NCBI GenBank assembly: GCA_018881555.1 | Contig: JACAXG010000068.1 | Location: 2,756,198 to 2,820,197, forward strand | Source: Amblyornis subalaris | Taxonomy: Eukaryota > Chordata > Aves > Passeriformes > Ptilonorhynchidae | DNA length: 64,000 nucleotides | Reading direction: 5' to 3' | In this document: positions 10,397-22,474 of the stretch, piece after piece | How the letters are laid out: the number at the start of each line of letters is the position of its first letter | Numbering within the stretch: the first letter of the stretch is position 1 | Notes under the pieces: generated by a model | Told to the model about the DNA's origin: nothing | What the model saw: the letters and a program-made list of their open reading frames with translations, nothing else | Databases searched by the model: none | Translations under genes and position numbers: made by a program

Positions 10397-12589
10397 ATTT
10401 CAAGGGTATCAAACAAGGTTAACATGCATGGTCTAAATTTAAAATGAATGGGATGGAAGAAGTTTGCTGCCAAAAACATGCATCAAACAAGCTGGGGGCC
10501 AAACTGTTCCAAACTTTTAAAAGATGTGAACGTGAATTCAGATGGCTTATTTCTTCTATTTCATGGCTAAATAAGCTACACTGAGAGAAGTATGGCAGTT
10601 GATTTGTTCCAAGTCTCATTATGGTTTGTGGACTATAGCTCAGTGATCTGTTTTTAAGTAGGCACAGATCAGCTCCCTTCAGTTTACGAAGCTGCAGCTG
10701 GTTCCCTAAATCNGCTGTACCACACCCTCTGCAGCCCTGTCCACCTGCAGGAGCAGCTCAGGGGGATGCTCTGGGTGGGACACAGCCCTGCAGGTCCCCA
10801 AAGCAGAAAGGGCAGGTAACCCATCTGAGAGTGCATCTGGTAAATCTAATTTCTGCCAAGCAAGTGCCCCTTTCAGTTACCGTATCACGTTCCCAATACT
10901 GTCACGGAGTTATTTCACAATAAAGCTGGGTGTGTGGATTTATAAGAGCTTAAACTATGTTCTCGACTTGCAACAGGGTGTTGGGGGGTGGGTTGTTGGT
11001 CAGTGTAGTTTATTGCTCTGTTTAAAACTTTGCCCATAAGAAAAGCCTCCAGCTGATGTGAAACCCCTGACACGCAGAAAGGAGGCAAAAGTGAGGGTGG
11101 TGCTGAGGCTCTTCCCTGCAGATGAGCAGGGAGAGGAGGGGCTGCTCTGCTCCTGCAGTGCCTGAGAGAGAAGGAAGTTTGACCATAGATCTCTCTTCTT
11201 GCTACAAAGAACTCTTTGCTTTCTGAGTGTGTGGTGAGGGGCTGCCCAGCCCAGCTGAGTTTGCTCAGTTTGATCTCGTGTCATCCTTTAAAACTGGCCT
11301 TTCAAACCAATATCCTCAGTATGTAAGAAAACACATTAAATCCCCCAGGAAGATGGCAGATGGAGGGGCTCAGTGTGGCTCAAGAGCACCTCTTGCATTT
11401 CAGTGCAGCCTGTCGTGTCCTAGGTCACTGTGTTTCCATTGATCTCAGCTCGCATCTGCTCTCCATCTATGCTGCTTTTGCCTCCGTGCTAAATATAGCA
11501 GAGACAGGGGACACTGATTAGGGCTGTGTTTGTATCAATAAATCTCTCACCCTCTGTACATCCCCGGGATGCCTTGCACAAGGTAACCTGGCGCAGTACA
11601 GTATGGAATGGTGACATGGTGCATTACATCTGGTTAATTTAGAAAATCTGCTGGTATTCCTTCGATTGATTGTGGCTATTTGCATTTAGAAAAGATAAAT
11701 CCTGTAACAGGAGTGTAGATTTAGCTCTAAAACACAGTTAAAATGCTTGCATGAGTGAGAAATCGTTTGAGAGAACTTTGGTTGTGCACCTTCTGTTGTT
11801 TTGTGGTTTTGCAATGGCATTTTGAGCATGAATTCTAGTTTTCCTGCAAAGTTACAATGTAGAGTTCAGCAGAACATGCTGTATCTTCTCCAACAACAGT
11901 GGAACTGAGTTTCTTTGCTTTGGAACTGGAAATGTTTAGTTCTAATAGGAAAATTCTTATGAGCTGTATCTAAACCCAATATATTTGGAATAAGCCTCTT
12001 CATTCCTTTTTCTTTCAGTCATCTTTTCATTCATTTGATGCTTCTGATTTCACGGGGGAGATTGGAAATCTTCTATGCAGAATTTTTAAACTATTTGTTT
12101 GTGGCTTTCCCCACCCTGATCTTTTGGCATTAGAAATTAGGTTTTACTAATTGAAACCTGTAACTACAGAAGAATTTTTTCACTTCAGATTTACACTGAA
12201 AAAGTTGATTTGATTGTAGTCTCGAGTTTTCACAATGTAAAGGCAATTGAAAATAGGCATGTTTTTTGTTGGTTTTGTTTCTATCATCTTGAGGTCTTTG
12301 CAGGTACTTCAGGCTCTGTAAAAAGTTAGGATGGCCAATTCTGGCATTTTGAAGTATTGCAGCACAGCCCATATCTTTCAGGATCCACAGCACAGAGGTA
12401 CAGAGATAAAGAGGGCGTGTGCCAAGCAGGAAAAGCAGGAAGCAGGGATGGATGTGGAACCTGCATCCACTAGACCTCAACTGCACTCCTGAACCACAGA
12501 GCTAAACAGCTGCCTCCCTCGTAATGATCGCTCCCAGAGAAAGACTTTCCCTGAAAACCCCTTTCCAACACCATCTAACAGGCAAGGCT
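10397..12589. other. Non-coding stretch
   Basis: GC-richer around 10690-10830 and 11040-11240, AT-rich elsewhere. A 118-codon minus-strand frame (12130-12486) and a 94-codon minus-strand frame (11000-11284) have no recognisable domain and no exon context. Confidence 0.45.
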
Positions 12590-12915
12590 TATTTCAGAGT
12601 TTTATTCCAGCTCATTTAAGTTTAGGGACCTTCCCCGCTGCTCATTAATCTCGAGGAAAAATGCAGATGAGAGAAGTGGAGCCGGCGTGCGGCCGCTGTG
12701 GATGAATCTGGGCAAGGTGTTTTCCTTGCTCCCGCTGGCTGGGGGTCAGGAGCCGTGGCTGCATTAAAACACCTCAGCAGAGCAGTGCCCAATTACACAC
12801 CTCTTGCAAGGGCTGGAGGTTGCCAGACCATTACCATTGGATAGGAGGATCTGCCCATTGTTTGGTGGGAGATGAGAAATGATCAAAGGAAAACTGACTG
12901 GTGTTTGAAACGGAG
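12590..12915. promoter_or_regulatory. Enhancer-like block with local CpG cluster
   Basis: The block combines a CATTAAT core (about 12642), a tight CpG group around the octamer GCGGCCGC (12689-12696), a CCATTGT SOX-type core and ATCAAAGG, an exact TCF/LEF-type site, near 12881. It contains no repeat and no convincing open frame. The motif mixture suits a developmental enhancer, but this rests on short motifs and texture only. Confidence 0.28.
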
Positions 12916-15250
12916 CAGGGAAGGGACTTTTGCTTCTAATGAAACAGTAACAGCTGCTTTGTGATTCAGCCCGCTGCCCTTTCTTGAGAATAGTACCAAA
13001 TTGTCCATTAGTGGCACACAGCATTGCAATAAAACNTATGAAAATTATTTATTGCTACATCAAGCTGTACGGCTCCTTCTTACAAAGTAAGATACAGCAG
13101 AAATGGGGTAAAGGCCAAGCATTTAGCATTAAGTTCCCAAACACTAAGGTCTTACCTAATGTGCAATGTATCCTTTGCAATTAAGAGTAGAAGTTAATGA
13201 AGTTTTTGACAGTCCTTATTTTTTCCCAGGGAAACTTTGGCAGTCTGGGGCTGGCTACAAAGCCAGATATCTCCAATTCGTGCAAACCTCAGCCTTGCTT
13301 AGAAAAGCTTCATTCTTTTCTCGGAGCATACCTATTAACCTTGCTTTCCTTTTTTTTTTTTTTTTTTTNCCTGAGAAAGGATTCCTTTTTTGCAGCTGTT
13401 GCTGTGAGGGAATTTGTTGTCTGTGCAATTCTCAGTCAACCAGACCTTGTCCCCTCCATGTCTGAGAGCTTCAGTAGTGGCAGGTACCTGACCTGATCCC
13501 CTTCCTGTGGCCAAAGGGAATTTTGCCACTGACTTGTTACAGTCAGGGTTTCAGCCCTGATGTTCTCACAGAGATATTGATTATGCATGGTGGAAAACAC
13601 AACAAGGCATTTTATCAGAAAAACAAGCACAAACGTGCAAATAAAACCACTGAGATAATAAAGGTCAAAGCTGTTTAATGGACCTTCATAAAGTTATGCA
13701 CCACTTAAATCCTAATTACCTCCAGTTCGGGGCATTGCAGTGGGATTTAATAAATAGGCTTGTGGAGAACCTCTGCACAGGGTTGAATTCCAACCTTCGC
13801 AAGGAAAATGGGAGGAGGTTAGTTTACNTTAGGCATCTGTGTATTCTGTTCCCAAAGTAGCATTTAGGAAAATGGCCACAAACAGCACATGCTGTGTTAT
13901 AGCTGGCAATTTAATCTGCAGGCAGGAACATATAAAATCCACGATAGGATGAAGTTTGCATTGCTGCGAGTGNTGGATAATGGAAGCACTCAACAAAAGC
14001 CAGAAGGCTGAGCAACAAGTGGCATTTCAAACCCCTGGGTTTACCACAGCCTCACGTATTTTGCAGGATGGATATTTTNTTTAGGTTTCTAGTATTTCAA
14101 ATGCTTTACTTGTCGTGGAAACAACGGGGCTGCATTAGCAGGGGTGGAGCCAAGTGATGTTACTACGGTACAGGAAAAAAAATCAATTTATTCTGTGGCT
14201 TACAATATATTTCATGGTTGGGGAAGTATCAGTTTAAGTCATGATTATGTTCCCCAAGTATGTGNTACGCTGGGCTCTGTGTCTAATGTAAACAATTACT
14301 GGATATGGGTTGCATGTGTGGTTATCATGTGGTGGAGTGGTGTGGTACTGAGATTTTATCAGGTCTGAGCTTGTCACATTACTCACCAATTCCAACTTTC
14401 CCTTTGGTCAAATTCTTAGTGTCTATGTGGGTCATCCCAAGTGAGTGTCAGCAAACCTTTACACCACCAGTCTCTCATCATACGTTCCATTGTTGGCATA
14501 TACTGAATAGGCATATTATAAATTCANTGTTTGATGAGTCCTTAAAAGCACTTGTGGGACTTTACCTGGAAGGGCTGGCTTTTTCACTGTCAAAATCCTG
14601 AAGAAGGAAAAGATAGTTTTTAAAAAAACCCTCTGGATTTTACTTCTTTATAATGTAATAGCTTGCTGATTCTGAGGCATCTCAGGATTTTTGGCAATGN
14701 GGGGATAAGTGGCTGGAGCTCCTTGAAGGTGCCCATGGAAATGACCTGTTCCATAGCACATTTAGTTCACAAGACACTGGAATTGCCACCACTTTCTGGG
14801 CTNATCCTGCCACCCTTACCATCTGTTCTCTGAAAAATCAGTTCCAGAATTTCAAAACGTGGGAAAAAAAAGCTCTTCTACTCATTTCAACCTCACTCCT
14901 GCATCCTAATGATGCATTTGGAGTTGCAGGGTCCAAGCCTCCATCCCTAGTCTGCCCAAGGCCAGTAGGAGTGCTGTGAGACCCTGGCTGTGGTTTTGTG
15001 TGCTNCCAAAGGCTCTTCCCTCCCCTGGCGCAGCATTCGGCAGGAGAGGAGCCAGCCAGGCTAACCCTGGCACAACATCCGGGTCGGGCAGGACAAGAGG
15101 CCCTGTCACAAAGTCTCTGAAAATAATCGAAGCTGTGCTTTGGGTTAGCTAGGAGAGGAAGGAAAGAGGAAGGGATAGGACAGTGTTCCCTTCCCAGCAG
15201 GCAGATAAGAGTTACTATCTCCGCGTGGCATTTCAGTCTTGCCTCCTACT
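12916..15250. other. Non-coding stretch
   Basis: It contains a 19-base T tract (13350-13368) that ends at an N, and many isolated N positions. The frames at 13166-13496 are built on that T tract, and the others are below 100 codons. No gene is supported. Confidence 0.45.
13350..13368 (+). repeat. Poly(T) tract
   Basis: Nineteen T residues followed directly by N, consistent with a length-variable homopolymer that could not be called. Confidence 0.8.
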
Positions 15251-15289
15251 CCAATTCCCTCCCCCCATTCCCCCTTCAGCTTTAATATC

Positions 15290-15768
15290 TAGGTTTGTCT
15301 GATTTTAAACTGGGTTATTTGAATGTCAAACTTTCAATAACACTTTAACAGAGGTGTCCATTAACCCGTGCTAAATTACAGCAGAACATCTCTGGAAATA
15401 CATGTGACATCCACATGAATACCAAATGAATTCATTAGGATCAGCGCTATTACAATGAATACCAAATGAAACGCACAATGATGGGGACATCATCTTCCTG
15501 GGAATAATCGACAGTGTTCCTTTGGCACTAGTCAAACACATCAGCTGTTTGTTTCCCCTGATGAGAGGTGGCAGCCTAGGTTTTGGTTAGATAAACAAAT
15601 GATGACACCAATAATCACTTAGTTGGTGGCTGTAATGCTTAATAATCACATCCTGATATCATGCACACGAGAAGCAGTGCTGCACTTTTTATGCATAATG
15701 AATCCCAAACACTTCATAAAAGGTGATAACTTTCTTTGACCACTGAATATATTATTTATAAAAGTGCT
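15290..15768. promoter_or_regulatory. Strong enhancer-like (conserved-element-like) block
   Basis: About 480 bp of repeat-free AT-rich sequence dense in homeodomain, POU and SOX-like cores: TAAT-type sites near 15340-15480 and 15610-15660, ATGCATAAT near 15690, and CAGCTG at 15542-15547. It holds an exact 16-bp direct repeat (15415-15430 and 15455-15470). It lies between two C-rich tracts, about 15255-15275 and 15769-15791. No frame is open through it. This texture is typical of ancient developmental enhancers; the assignment is inference. Confidence 0.4.
15415..15470 (+). repeat. Exact 16-bp direct repeat, 40-bp period
   Basis: The 16-mer ATGAATACCAAATGAA occurs at 15415-15430 and again, base for base, at 15455-15470. 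The 24 bp between the copies is not repeated. It may be a duplicated binding site within the enhancer-like block. Confidence 0.85.
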
Positions 15769-15791
15769 CCCTTCCCCTCCCCCTCCCACCC
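15769..15791 (-). other. Minus-strand G-quadruplex motif
   Basis: Five C runs on the plus strand (3, 4, 5, 3 and 3 bases) are separated by only 2, 1, 1 and 1 bases. The minus strand is therefore a short-loop G-quadruplex motif, a type predicted to be very stable. The G-rich strand also matches MAZ/SP/KLF-type sites. It directly abuts the enhancer-like block. Confidence 0.6.
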
Positions 15792-18700
15792 TTGGAGATC
15801 CTTTTAGATTTTATTTTTTTTTATCATGTAGAATACACTGGTAGCACATCTTAGACTATGAGGTCTCTTCTTATACATAATTTATAAAACAATTTACAAG
15901 TGATTTATTTTTAGCAATAAGATAAAACATGGTGTGAAGGGTTTTGCCAACAGAGATATAGACAGTTNGGGAGTAATGCTCGTGGAGGAGCCTGGGGTCA
16001 AGTGAAAATTATTTTTCCATTTNTCCCTGAGGTGTGAACTTTGAGGAGTCTTCTCTTGCGCCCGTTTGCACCGTGCGCTAAATACACACTTCCCTAAAAC
16101 TGCGTGAAGTTGTATGGCACCACGTTTTAGATGGCATTGAAAAATATCCTTTCAGTGAACATACTGGCCGTTAGATCTTGTTGACGGACACAATGAGGGT
16201 GTCCTTTCCAGATGCTTTCTGGCTTCATATTGGCTCTGTCTGGCTGGAGGCCCTTCCGAGTGGTCGAGCTGCCCACAGAGATGATGCAAACTCCTAGTTT
16301 GTAATTAACANCTGGCTGATGAAGAGGAGGGGCTGTGCTGCCTCCCCTGCCCCAGGAGATGGCAGTGTTTAAGAGCAGGAGCAGAGCATCCTGCGCGTCG
16401 GGATCCTCCTGTCCTTGCACCAACCCTGGTCCTCACCAACCAGGAATTCACAAATATCCTGAAGATCGTCTTATGGGAGAGAAAACATGGGTTGCCCCGA
16501 GGATGGGGAAAGGGCTGTGTTGCAGCAGAACCTCTCTATGTCAGCCGTGGTGGTCTTTGATTTCAATTATTGTTTTNGGCTTGTGTGTAGCAAGAAGTTC
16601 AAAGAAGTTGACCTTGTAGTTTGCTAGTGTCCCAGGCTGCAGCTGTGTGTACTGCAGTAGGAAAACCCATCTCACTGGCTTTCTCTCATATTAAATATNA
16701 TTTCATATCAGCCATGATTTTTCACAAAGCTAAAAAGTCCATTTCTACAGGGGCCTTGCCTTGGAGAGCTGATAACCAGCACAGCACAAAATGTAATGAG
16801 CATCAGGGGCAAAGCAAGGAATGAGGTTTTGGCTTTCTCTATCCAAGCNTCTTCAAAGAGATGTGAGCAAAAATTGCCAATTCCCACTGGCTGTGTAGAA
16901 ACTGTGGTCAGAAGTGATCCCTACCTGCTGTGGTCACCAACTGGTGGCTTTGAAAATTGAAGCTGTAGGTTGTGTTCTCCATCATCACAGGTTGCACAGC
17001 CGTTTGTAGCAATCCAATGAGCAACGGTGCTCTCCTGGTGTGCTCAGAGCTTTGGAGCTGGAGCTTTGCTCTGTACATGACTATGTAAGACATCTNTGAA
17101 CAAGACTTAAAATCTTTTTCTGTTTTTCACATAAAAGATTGAGCTACTTCTGGCATGTATGTGTCAGAGCTGGGGAAATGCACAGCTACTGTGGGTTTCC
17201 AGGTAGGATCAGGGCACCAGCACTTGTGTGCCTAGAGGAAACATCCTCTTGGAAGGTTATCTGAAAGGGTAAACCTATCATTACTTAACCAGAAAATCAG
17301 AATGGTGCCCATAGTTGTGTTGTGTCCAGACACTGAAATGCCTGTGACATGAGAGGAGAGTACAGAAACTGGGGATCTTCACCTCCNATTTTTGGGGGAC
17401 AGGTTGAAAAAACCTGAGGAAGGATCTGGAAGCACAGACTGGGCTGTTCTGGGGTCACCTTGCTGCAGAATTCCTTTTGCCTGCTCCGCTCCTTCATGTG
17501 TCTCACCCTGCACTCCTGGGTTGTCACTGAGCTCTCTATTGTGCAATCCTGGCCTTGTAAAGGTTCAGCCTTCCACCTCCTAGGAAACTAATTTCCTACT
17601 AATCTATTTGTTTAAAATTAGCATCTACAAAGATAACTCTGTGAGCAGCCCNGACTTTGATTTGGGGAGACTGGGGACGTACACCCCAGAAAACTGTAAA
17701 TGCAGGCACTGCTTTCCTTTGCATCCAGAATTCAACAGAGCTGTCAGATAACACATGAGAGATGGTTAATAATAAATTAAAAACATCGCAGCCACAGGGA
17801 AACTGCATCTCTCCCCTCCCCCCAAACTCCCCCTCTCTTTTGCTTTTTTCTACCCCATGGGCTTAATCAGCATCAAAGAGTAACAAATCCAATAAAATGC
17901 TTCCCTGAGCCAGGAACCAGCCTGAACTGGATACGCACACACACACCAGCCTCTCTCNTCTCCTNTCCCCCTGACTGCCAGCCCCTTTGCAAAACAGCTG
18001 ACAGTCGAGGTGGAGATAGAACAAAGGAAGAGATGGGGAATGGGAAATCACAGAGACCCCCCCCATCTCTCATCTGGCGCTGGAAAGCTCTAACAGGCCT
18101 CCTGTGCTTTTAGGCTACCGGTTCAGAAAGAGCTTTTCCTGCTCCTGACTTGGTTTTTATCCCACTACGATCAGAGATTCAGGCNGAGGGAAAGGCAAGG
18201 GGAAAGCATACATGCATTTCTGCTGATTCCTCCCCTTTCAAAACTGAATTCAAACAACAGCAGTCTCATCACATTGCAGCTGGTCAAATGTAGAGCTTTG
18301 GTGGGTTTATGGCCATGGTGCTCCACAAACACCTGCCGGTGCCTTTCTCAGCTGACAGCAGGTGATGCTGCGCCGGGAGCGCTGCCAGGACCTGGCGAGG
18401 GTCCATACAGTGNCCCCCTCTCCACGCTGCCCTTGCAGGACCTCCTGTGCAGGAGCATCTCTTTTCAGGGCTGGAGGAGATGTCCATCACTCCTGAGCAG
18501 GAGGAGAAGGTGGCGGTGGGCTGGACCTTCAGGGGTGAAAATCACTGTGGGTGTGTTTGAAGTCANTGGACTGACATTGCTTTTCCATAGCTAAAGGTTC
18601 AGCCTGAGGGATCACCTGTCTAACAGCAGTGTGCAGATACTCCAACAGTGCTAATGGCACCAGGAGATGAGAAAAAAATTAAAAAGTTAGCAGGAAGAAC

Positions 18701-18857
18701 TAAGGAGAACATAGCCTCAGCAAGTTCTTCATTCTGTGCTGCTCTTTGTGGATTACTTCTCAGGGTATGTCTGTGTCCCCCGAAGCTGTAATATCTAAGC
18801 ACTTCCTAGTTATTAATATTGTGAAAGCATCTTCTCCATAGCCTTGGAGAGAGAGTT
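15792..18857. other. Non-coding stretch
   Basis: A small CpG group lies at 16055-16110, a short (CA)n at about 17935-17945 and a GC-rich part at 18330-18530. Frames of up to 106 codons (18274-18594) are interrupted by N and unrecognised. No gene is supported. Confidence 0.45.
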
Positions 18858-18980
18858 GCCATCATTTCTGTCTTAGAGATGAAAACTGGAGCAACAGAGG
18901 AAAGAAGGTTTTGCTCGTGGCCATNCAGAAAAGCCTATGGCAGAGTTAAGAAATTAATCCCCATAACTCCAACTCTGCTA
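18858..18980 (+). mobile_element. MIR-type core SINE relic
   Basis: The order of phrases follows the MIR consensus as I remember it: an AGATGAAAACTGGAGC stretch (compare the MIR 'AGATGAGGAAACTGAGGC'), then ACAGAGG, a CTCGTGGCCAT stretch in place of 'AAGGTCACAC', then GGCAGAG and an ACTCC ending. Divergence is high, as expected for a SINE that predates birds. Internal gaps make the exact ends uncertain. Confidence 0.5.
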
Positions 18981-19659
18981 TATCAGATCATAGCTGGAAG
19001 AAAATCCTTGCCTTTGGCCTGCCTGAGCTGTAACACTTTCAGGTGAGTTCGGGCATCAAGTCTGCTCTGTGCTGAGTCCAGCTTTCTAAATCTGTGCTAG
19101 AGAATAACCATGCTAAAGGTAGAGATTCCAAGTAGCTGACAAACAGCTCTGTCTGCCAGGCTAATGGATACCTGGACAACGAGCGCTTTGTAACTTGAAG
19201 TGTTTGTGTAAATGGGCTGTGCATTTTCCCTGTGAATACCTCCTTCAAATGAGAGCCCCAAAACCTGCTCATGGTCGATGCACATTGCGAGAAAGATCCT
19301 TTGGCATTTTTCATAAGAATATTTCTTTACATTTCCTGTTCTGGAATAATCCTTCCTGNGTGTTGCAGTGCTGTGGGTGCTGCCACCCTACTTAATACCT
19401 GTACCTCAAAAGATACTCTGAGTGTTGTTTGTGAGGACAGGGTAGGTGTAGGAGAAGAGGAGTCTGTGGCTCCTGTGCTGCCCAACTGTACAGGGCTGGA
19501 TCATCTCAATCCCGTATCAGTCGTGAGAGGAGGTTGAGGTGGTGCTGCTGCTTAAGGAATTCCGCCATAGCACTAGAAAATACTGTCTTTCTTAGAGAGC
19601 AGAGTTCCTNGGATTCACTTTCTAAGTCTCCCCCATGAGAAGCTGTAAGACTGTGAACT
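18981..19659. other. Non-coding stretch
   Basis: Unique sequence with overlapping short frames on both strands at 19039-19537 (91 codons or fewer). I see no repeat, RNA gene or exon signal. Confidence 0.4.
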
Positions 19660-19835
19660 AGCCAGGCTTTAATGAATGAATTCGGAAACTACCAAAGAAT
19701 TCCTATGGAAATACAGATGACATCTGCATTATGGCCATAATTAATTAACCAATCAATTATCATGATGAATGCTATTTTAATGAATCCGTTGCAAATCATT
19801 TTCTGTTCTTATGGTTTACATTTGGAGCACATTAA
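19660..19835. promoter_or_regulatory. Enhancer-like AT-rich block similar to the 15.4-kb block
   Basis: Repeat-free sequence with a dense set of homeodomain cores at 19738-19770 (AATTAATTAACC, ATCAATTATC) and ATGAAT motifs. Its 19704-19729 matches 15391-15416 at 21 of 26 positions, and 19771-19785 matches 15446-15460 at 13 of 15, in the same order and orientation. It is probably regulatory, by texture and motif density only. Confidence 0.35.
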
Positions 19836-22194
19836 TCACGGCAGAGTCTCTGGGTTGCAGAGGAATGCAGGATGTGAATCCAAGACCTGAGTACATCTTT
19901 AACAGAGGTGAGCCAGGTTCCCAGAGATCAGATCCAGATGCAGGAATGGAAAGCTCTCCTGAAGGTCAGAGGATCTTCAAACCTGAAAAAATAGTGCTAG
20001 CATATTATAGGGATTGGCCCAGAGCATGAAAGAAGCAGATATGAAATGGCCCAGGACTNGGATGGGCTTTCAAACACTTTCAAATATAGACTTTGCTGCT
20101 AATTCCATTTGTACTGGGAAGAAGGTAAAATAATGCTTTAGAAATATTGGAAAAACCATACTGCTTTGGGTTCTTTNGGNNTTTTTTTTTGGTTTGGGTT
20201 TTTCCTTATATTAGATTAGAATTNTTGTAGATTTGTATAAATTCAAATTTGTTTAAATTCAGCTGGCTTTGGCACTGCTGCACAGGAACAGTGGCTGTTT
20301 GAGTGGAACCAGTTGGGGTACTGGGGTTAAATCTGTTCTTGAATGTCTGCTTGGACATTGCACTTATTTTCAGTGTGGTGTTCATTTACTCCTGTGAAGA
20401 GTTTGCATGGTTCTACCATCTCTGAAAGCTTACAAGTTGTGTGATGAAAGAAGCAACCAATTTAAATTAATGATTAGACTTCAGCCCTTGGAAAGAACAT
20501 CTTTCTGTTGCCAAAACTCACTNGTTGCTCCTGGAATTAGCCAGAAGATGCTGAGTTGGGGTGTTTTGTACAGCTGTGCCTAAAGCTCCTTGAAGTTGGN
20601 GCTGCTACAGAGCAGTGCAGCAGATACCTCATAGTACTTGTGGCACTGAAGTGGAATCATACAGAGAACACAGGCTTTTCTACTGCAGGAAATGGTGGAT
20701 TTGTGATGTGGATGGGGATTTTATTTGGTTGTTCTTTCTATTTATTTTCAAGAAGAGATGGCTGGGTAAAAATAGTCGTAGGGAGATGAAGTCTTGGGTA
20801 AAAAGAGTTCTGAACCAGGTTGGGGAGAACTATTGGCTCTGTATTTCAGGACATTGTAGTTAATGAGGAGAATCAAGATAGAAAAAAAANCTAAACCAGC
20901 TAGAAAAAAATGTGATTTTATCCACAATGTCAAGCTTGAGCCTGAGGTAGTTTTATAGTATATGTAACCATATAAGCATTAATTTAGGAATTGATCTCCG
21001 CAATGCACCTGTTAGGAATAGCTTATTCCACTTGCAGCTAAGAAATACATAGACATCCTTCCTGCACAGCTGAGGGAACATCATGGGGTGGAGTTTGGAT
21101 ATTTTATTGCATTATTTCTACTCACCCTTTTGGTGTAGCAGGTCGGAATGCAGCAAGAAGAGGTATTTTTAGTGAGTTTAATGGTGTGGGTAGATAGAGA
21201 ACACTGGAAAATTTTTTTATAAATACAGGTATTATTTATATTATTAGTTTAGATAATATATTTTCTCTCAGTGTTTATTATATGTTGCACTCTAAAAGGC
21301 ACAGTTTTGGCAAACGTGAGNTTAACGTTTGTTTCATAAAGCTACACGAAAGTATCCATTGACTTTTGGAAGCCCTTGGAAACCTCTGTCTTCTGATGGG
21401 ATGTGGGCACCCAATTCATGCAACAAATACAAAAGCTTGCGAGTAGTCCTGACATGGCTGTATTAAAAAATGTGGGGAAATATTTGTGGGATATTTTTTG
21501 GAGTCTTTATACTGCTTTACTGGCAATCACATGAATTTTATATCTGTCATGAAATCTCCTGACATTTCCACCAATATGTTGCAAGGAGGTCATTAGAACA
21601 ATTACTGAGATGTGGGAAAAGAAGTAGCATTCCATAGCATCAATTGCCAGCACTGCCATCTCTAAGCAATTAAAAACCATGAGAACAAAAATNTGACATT
21701 TTTCTGGCCTATGTATCAAGAGGGTGCACCCGCATTTGTTTTTGAGGTTTTCAGCATTGCTATAGCACTAGACGTACATTCTTGAAAAAGATGAAGCCGT
21801 TTNGGGAAAAAAATTGAAGTCAAATGAAAAAAAATTTCAGGGAAACTCTTCGTTTCATCCATTAGAACTCACTGGCTTGATACACATTAAGATTTTATAG
21901 AAACTATTAAATTTTGAGAACTTCCCATTGGAAACAAGTTTTGTTGGAAGTTTGTTTTTCTGAGGTTCCATCAGATTCTGTTTCAATTGTTTGTGAACCT
22001 GAAGCAAAGGGTTGGTCCAGTCCAACAGTCACAGTTGCCCATAATCACTTCAGCCCTGAGGCTGGCCAGTTCTGGTGGGCTGAAGAGGAATTTGGGAACA
22101 TCACCCTGGTGTAGGGCACTGGGGCTGNGGGAATGCTGTTCCAGGGCTCCCAGCTCCTCACCCATCTTCCTCTGGGGANAGGGACTTTTCACAA
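19836..22194. other. Non-coding stretch
   Basis: It has a T/G-rich stretch with clustered N at 20175-20200 and AT-rich sequence at 20860-21300. Frames are 88 codons or shorter. Nothing recognisable as a gene or RNA. Confidence 0.45.
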
Positions 22195-22474
22195 GGCTGT
22201 GTAGTGATAGGACACAGGGGANATGGCCTGGAGGAAGAGGAGGGAAGCTTTAGATCACATATTAGGAGGAAATTCTTTACTGTAAGGGTGGTAGNGAACA
22301 GGCACAGGTTGCCCTGAGAGGCTGTGTGCTCTCCATCCCTGGAAGCGCTCAAGGCTAGGTTGGATGGCGTTCAGAGCAACCTGGTCTAGAGGAAGGTATC
22401 CCTGCCCATGGCAGGGGGGTGGAATTAGCTGATCTTTGAGGTCTCTTCCAACCCAAACCATGCCATGATTCTGA
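22195..22474 (+). mobile_element. CR1 LINE, 3' end fragment
   Basis: Text typical of the avian CR1 3' region: GTGATAGGACAC, then AGGAGGAAATTCTTTACTGT, CATCCCTGGAAGCGCTCAAG, CTAGGTTGGATGG, AACCTGGTCTAG, CTGCCCATGGCAGGGGGGTG and CTTCCAACCCAAACCATGCC, ending near the characteristic ATGATTCT 3' terminus. The copy is 5'-truncated with no intact ORF2, so it is immobile. A 113-codon minus-strand frame here (22255-22596) is an antisense shadow of the repeat. Confidence 0.9.
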
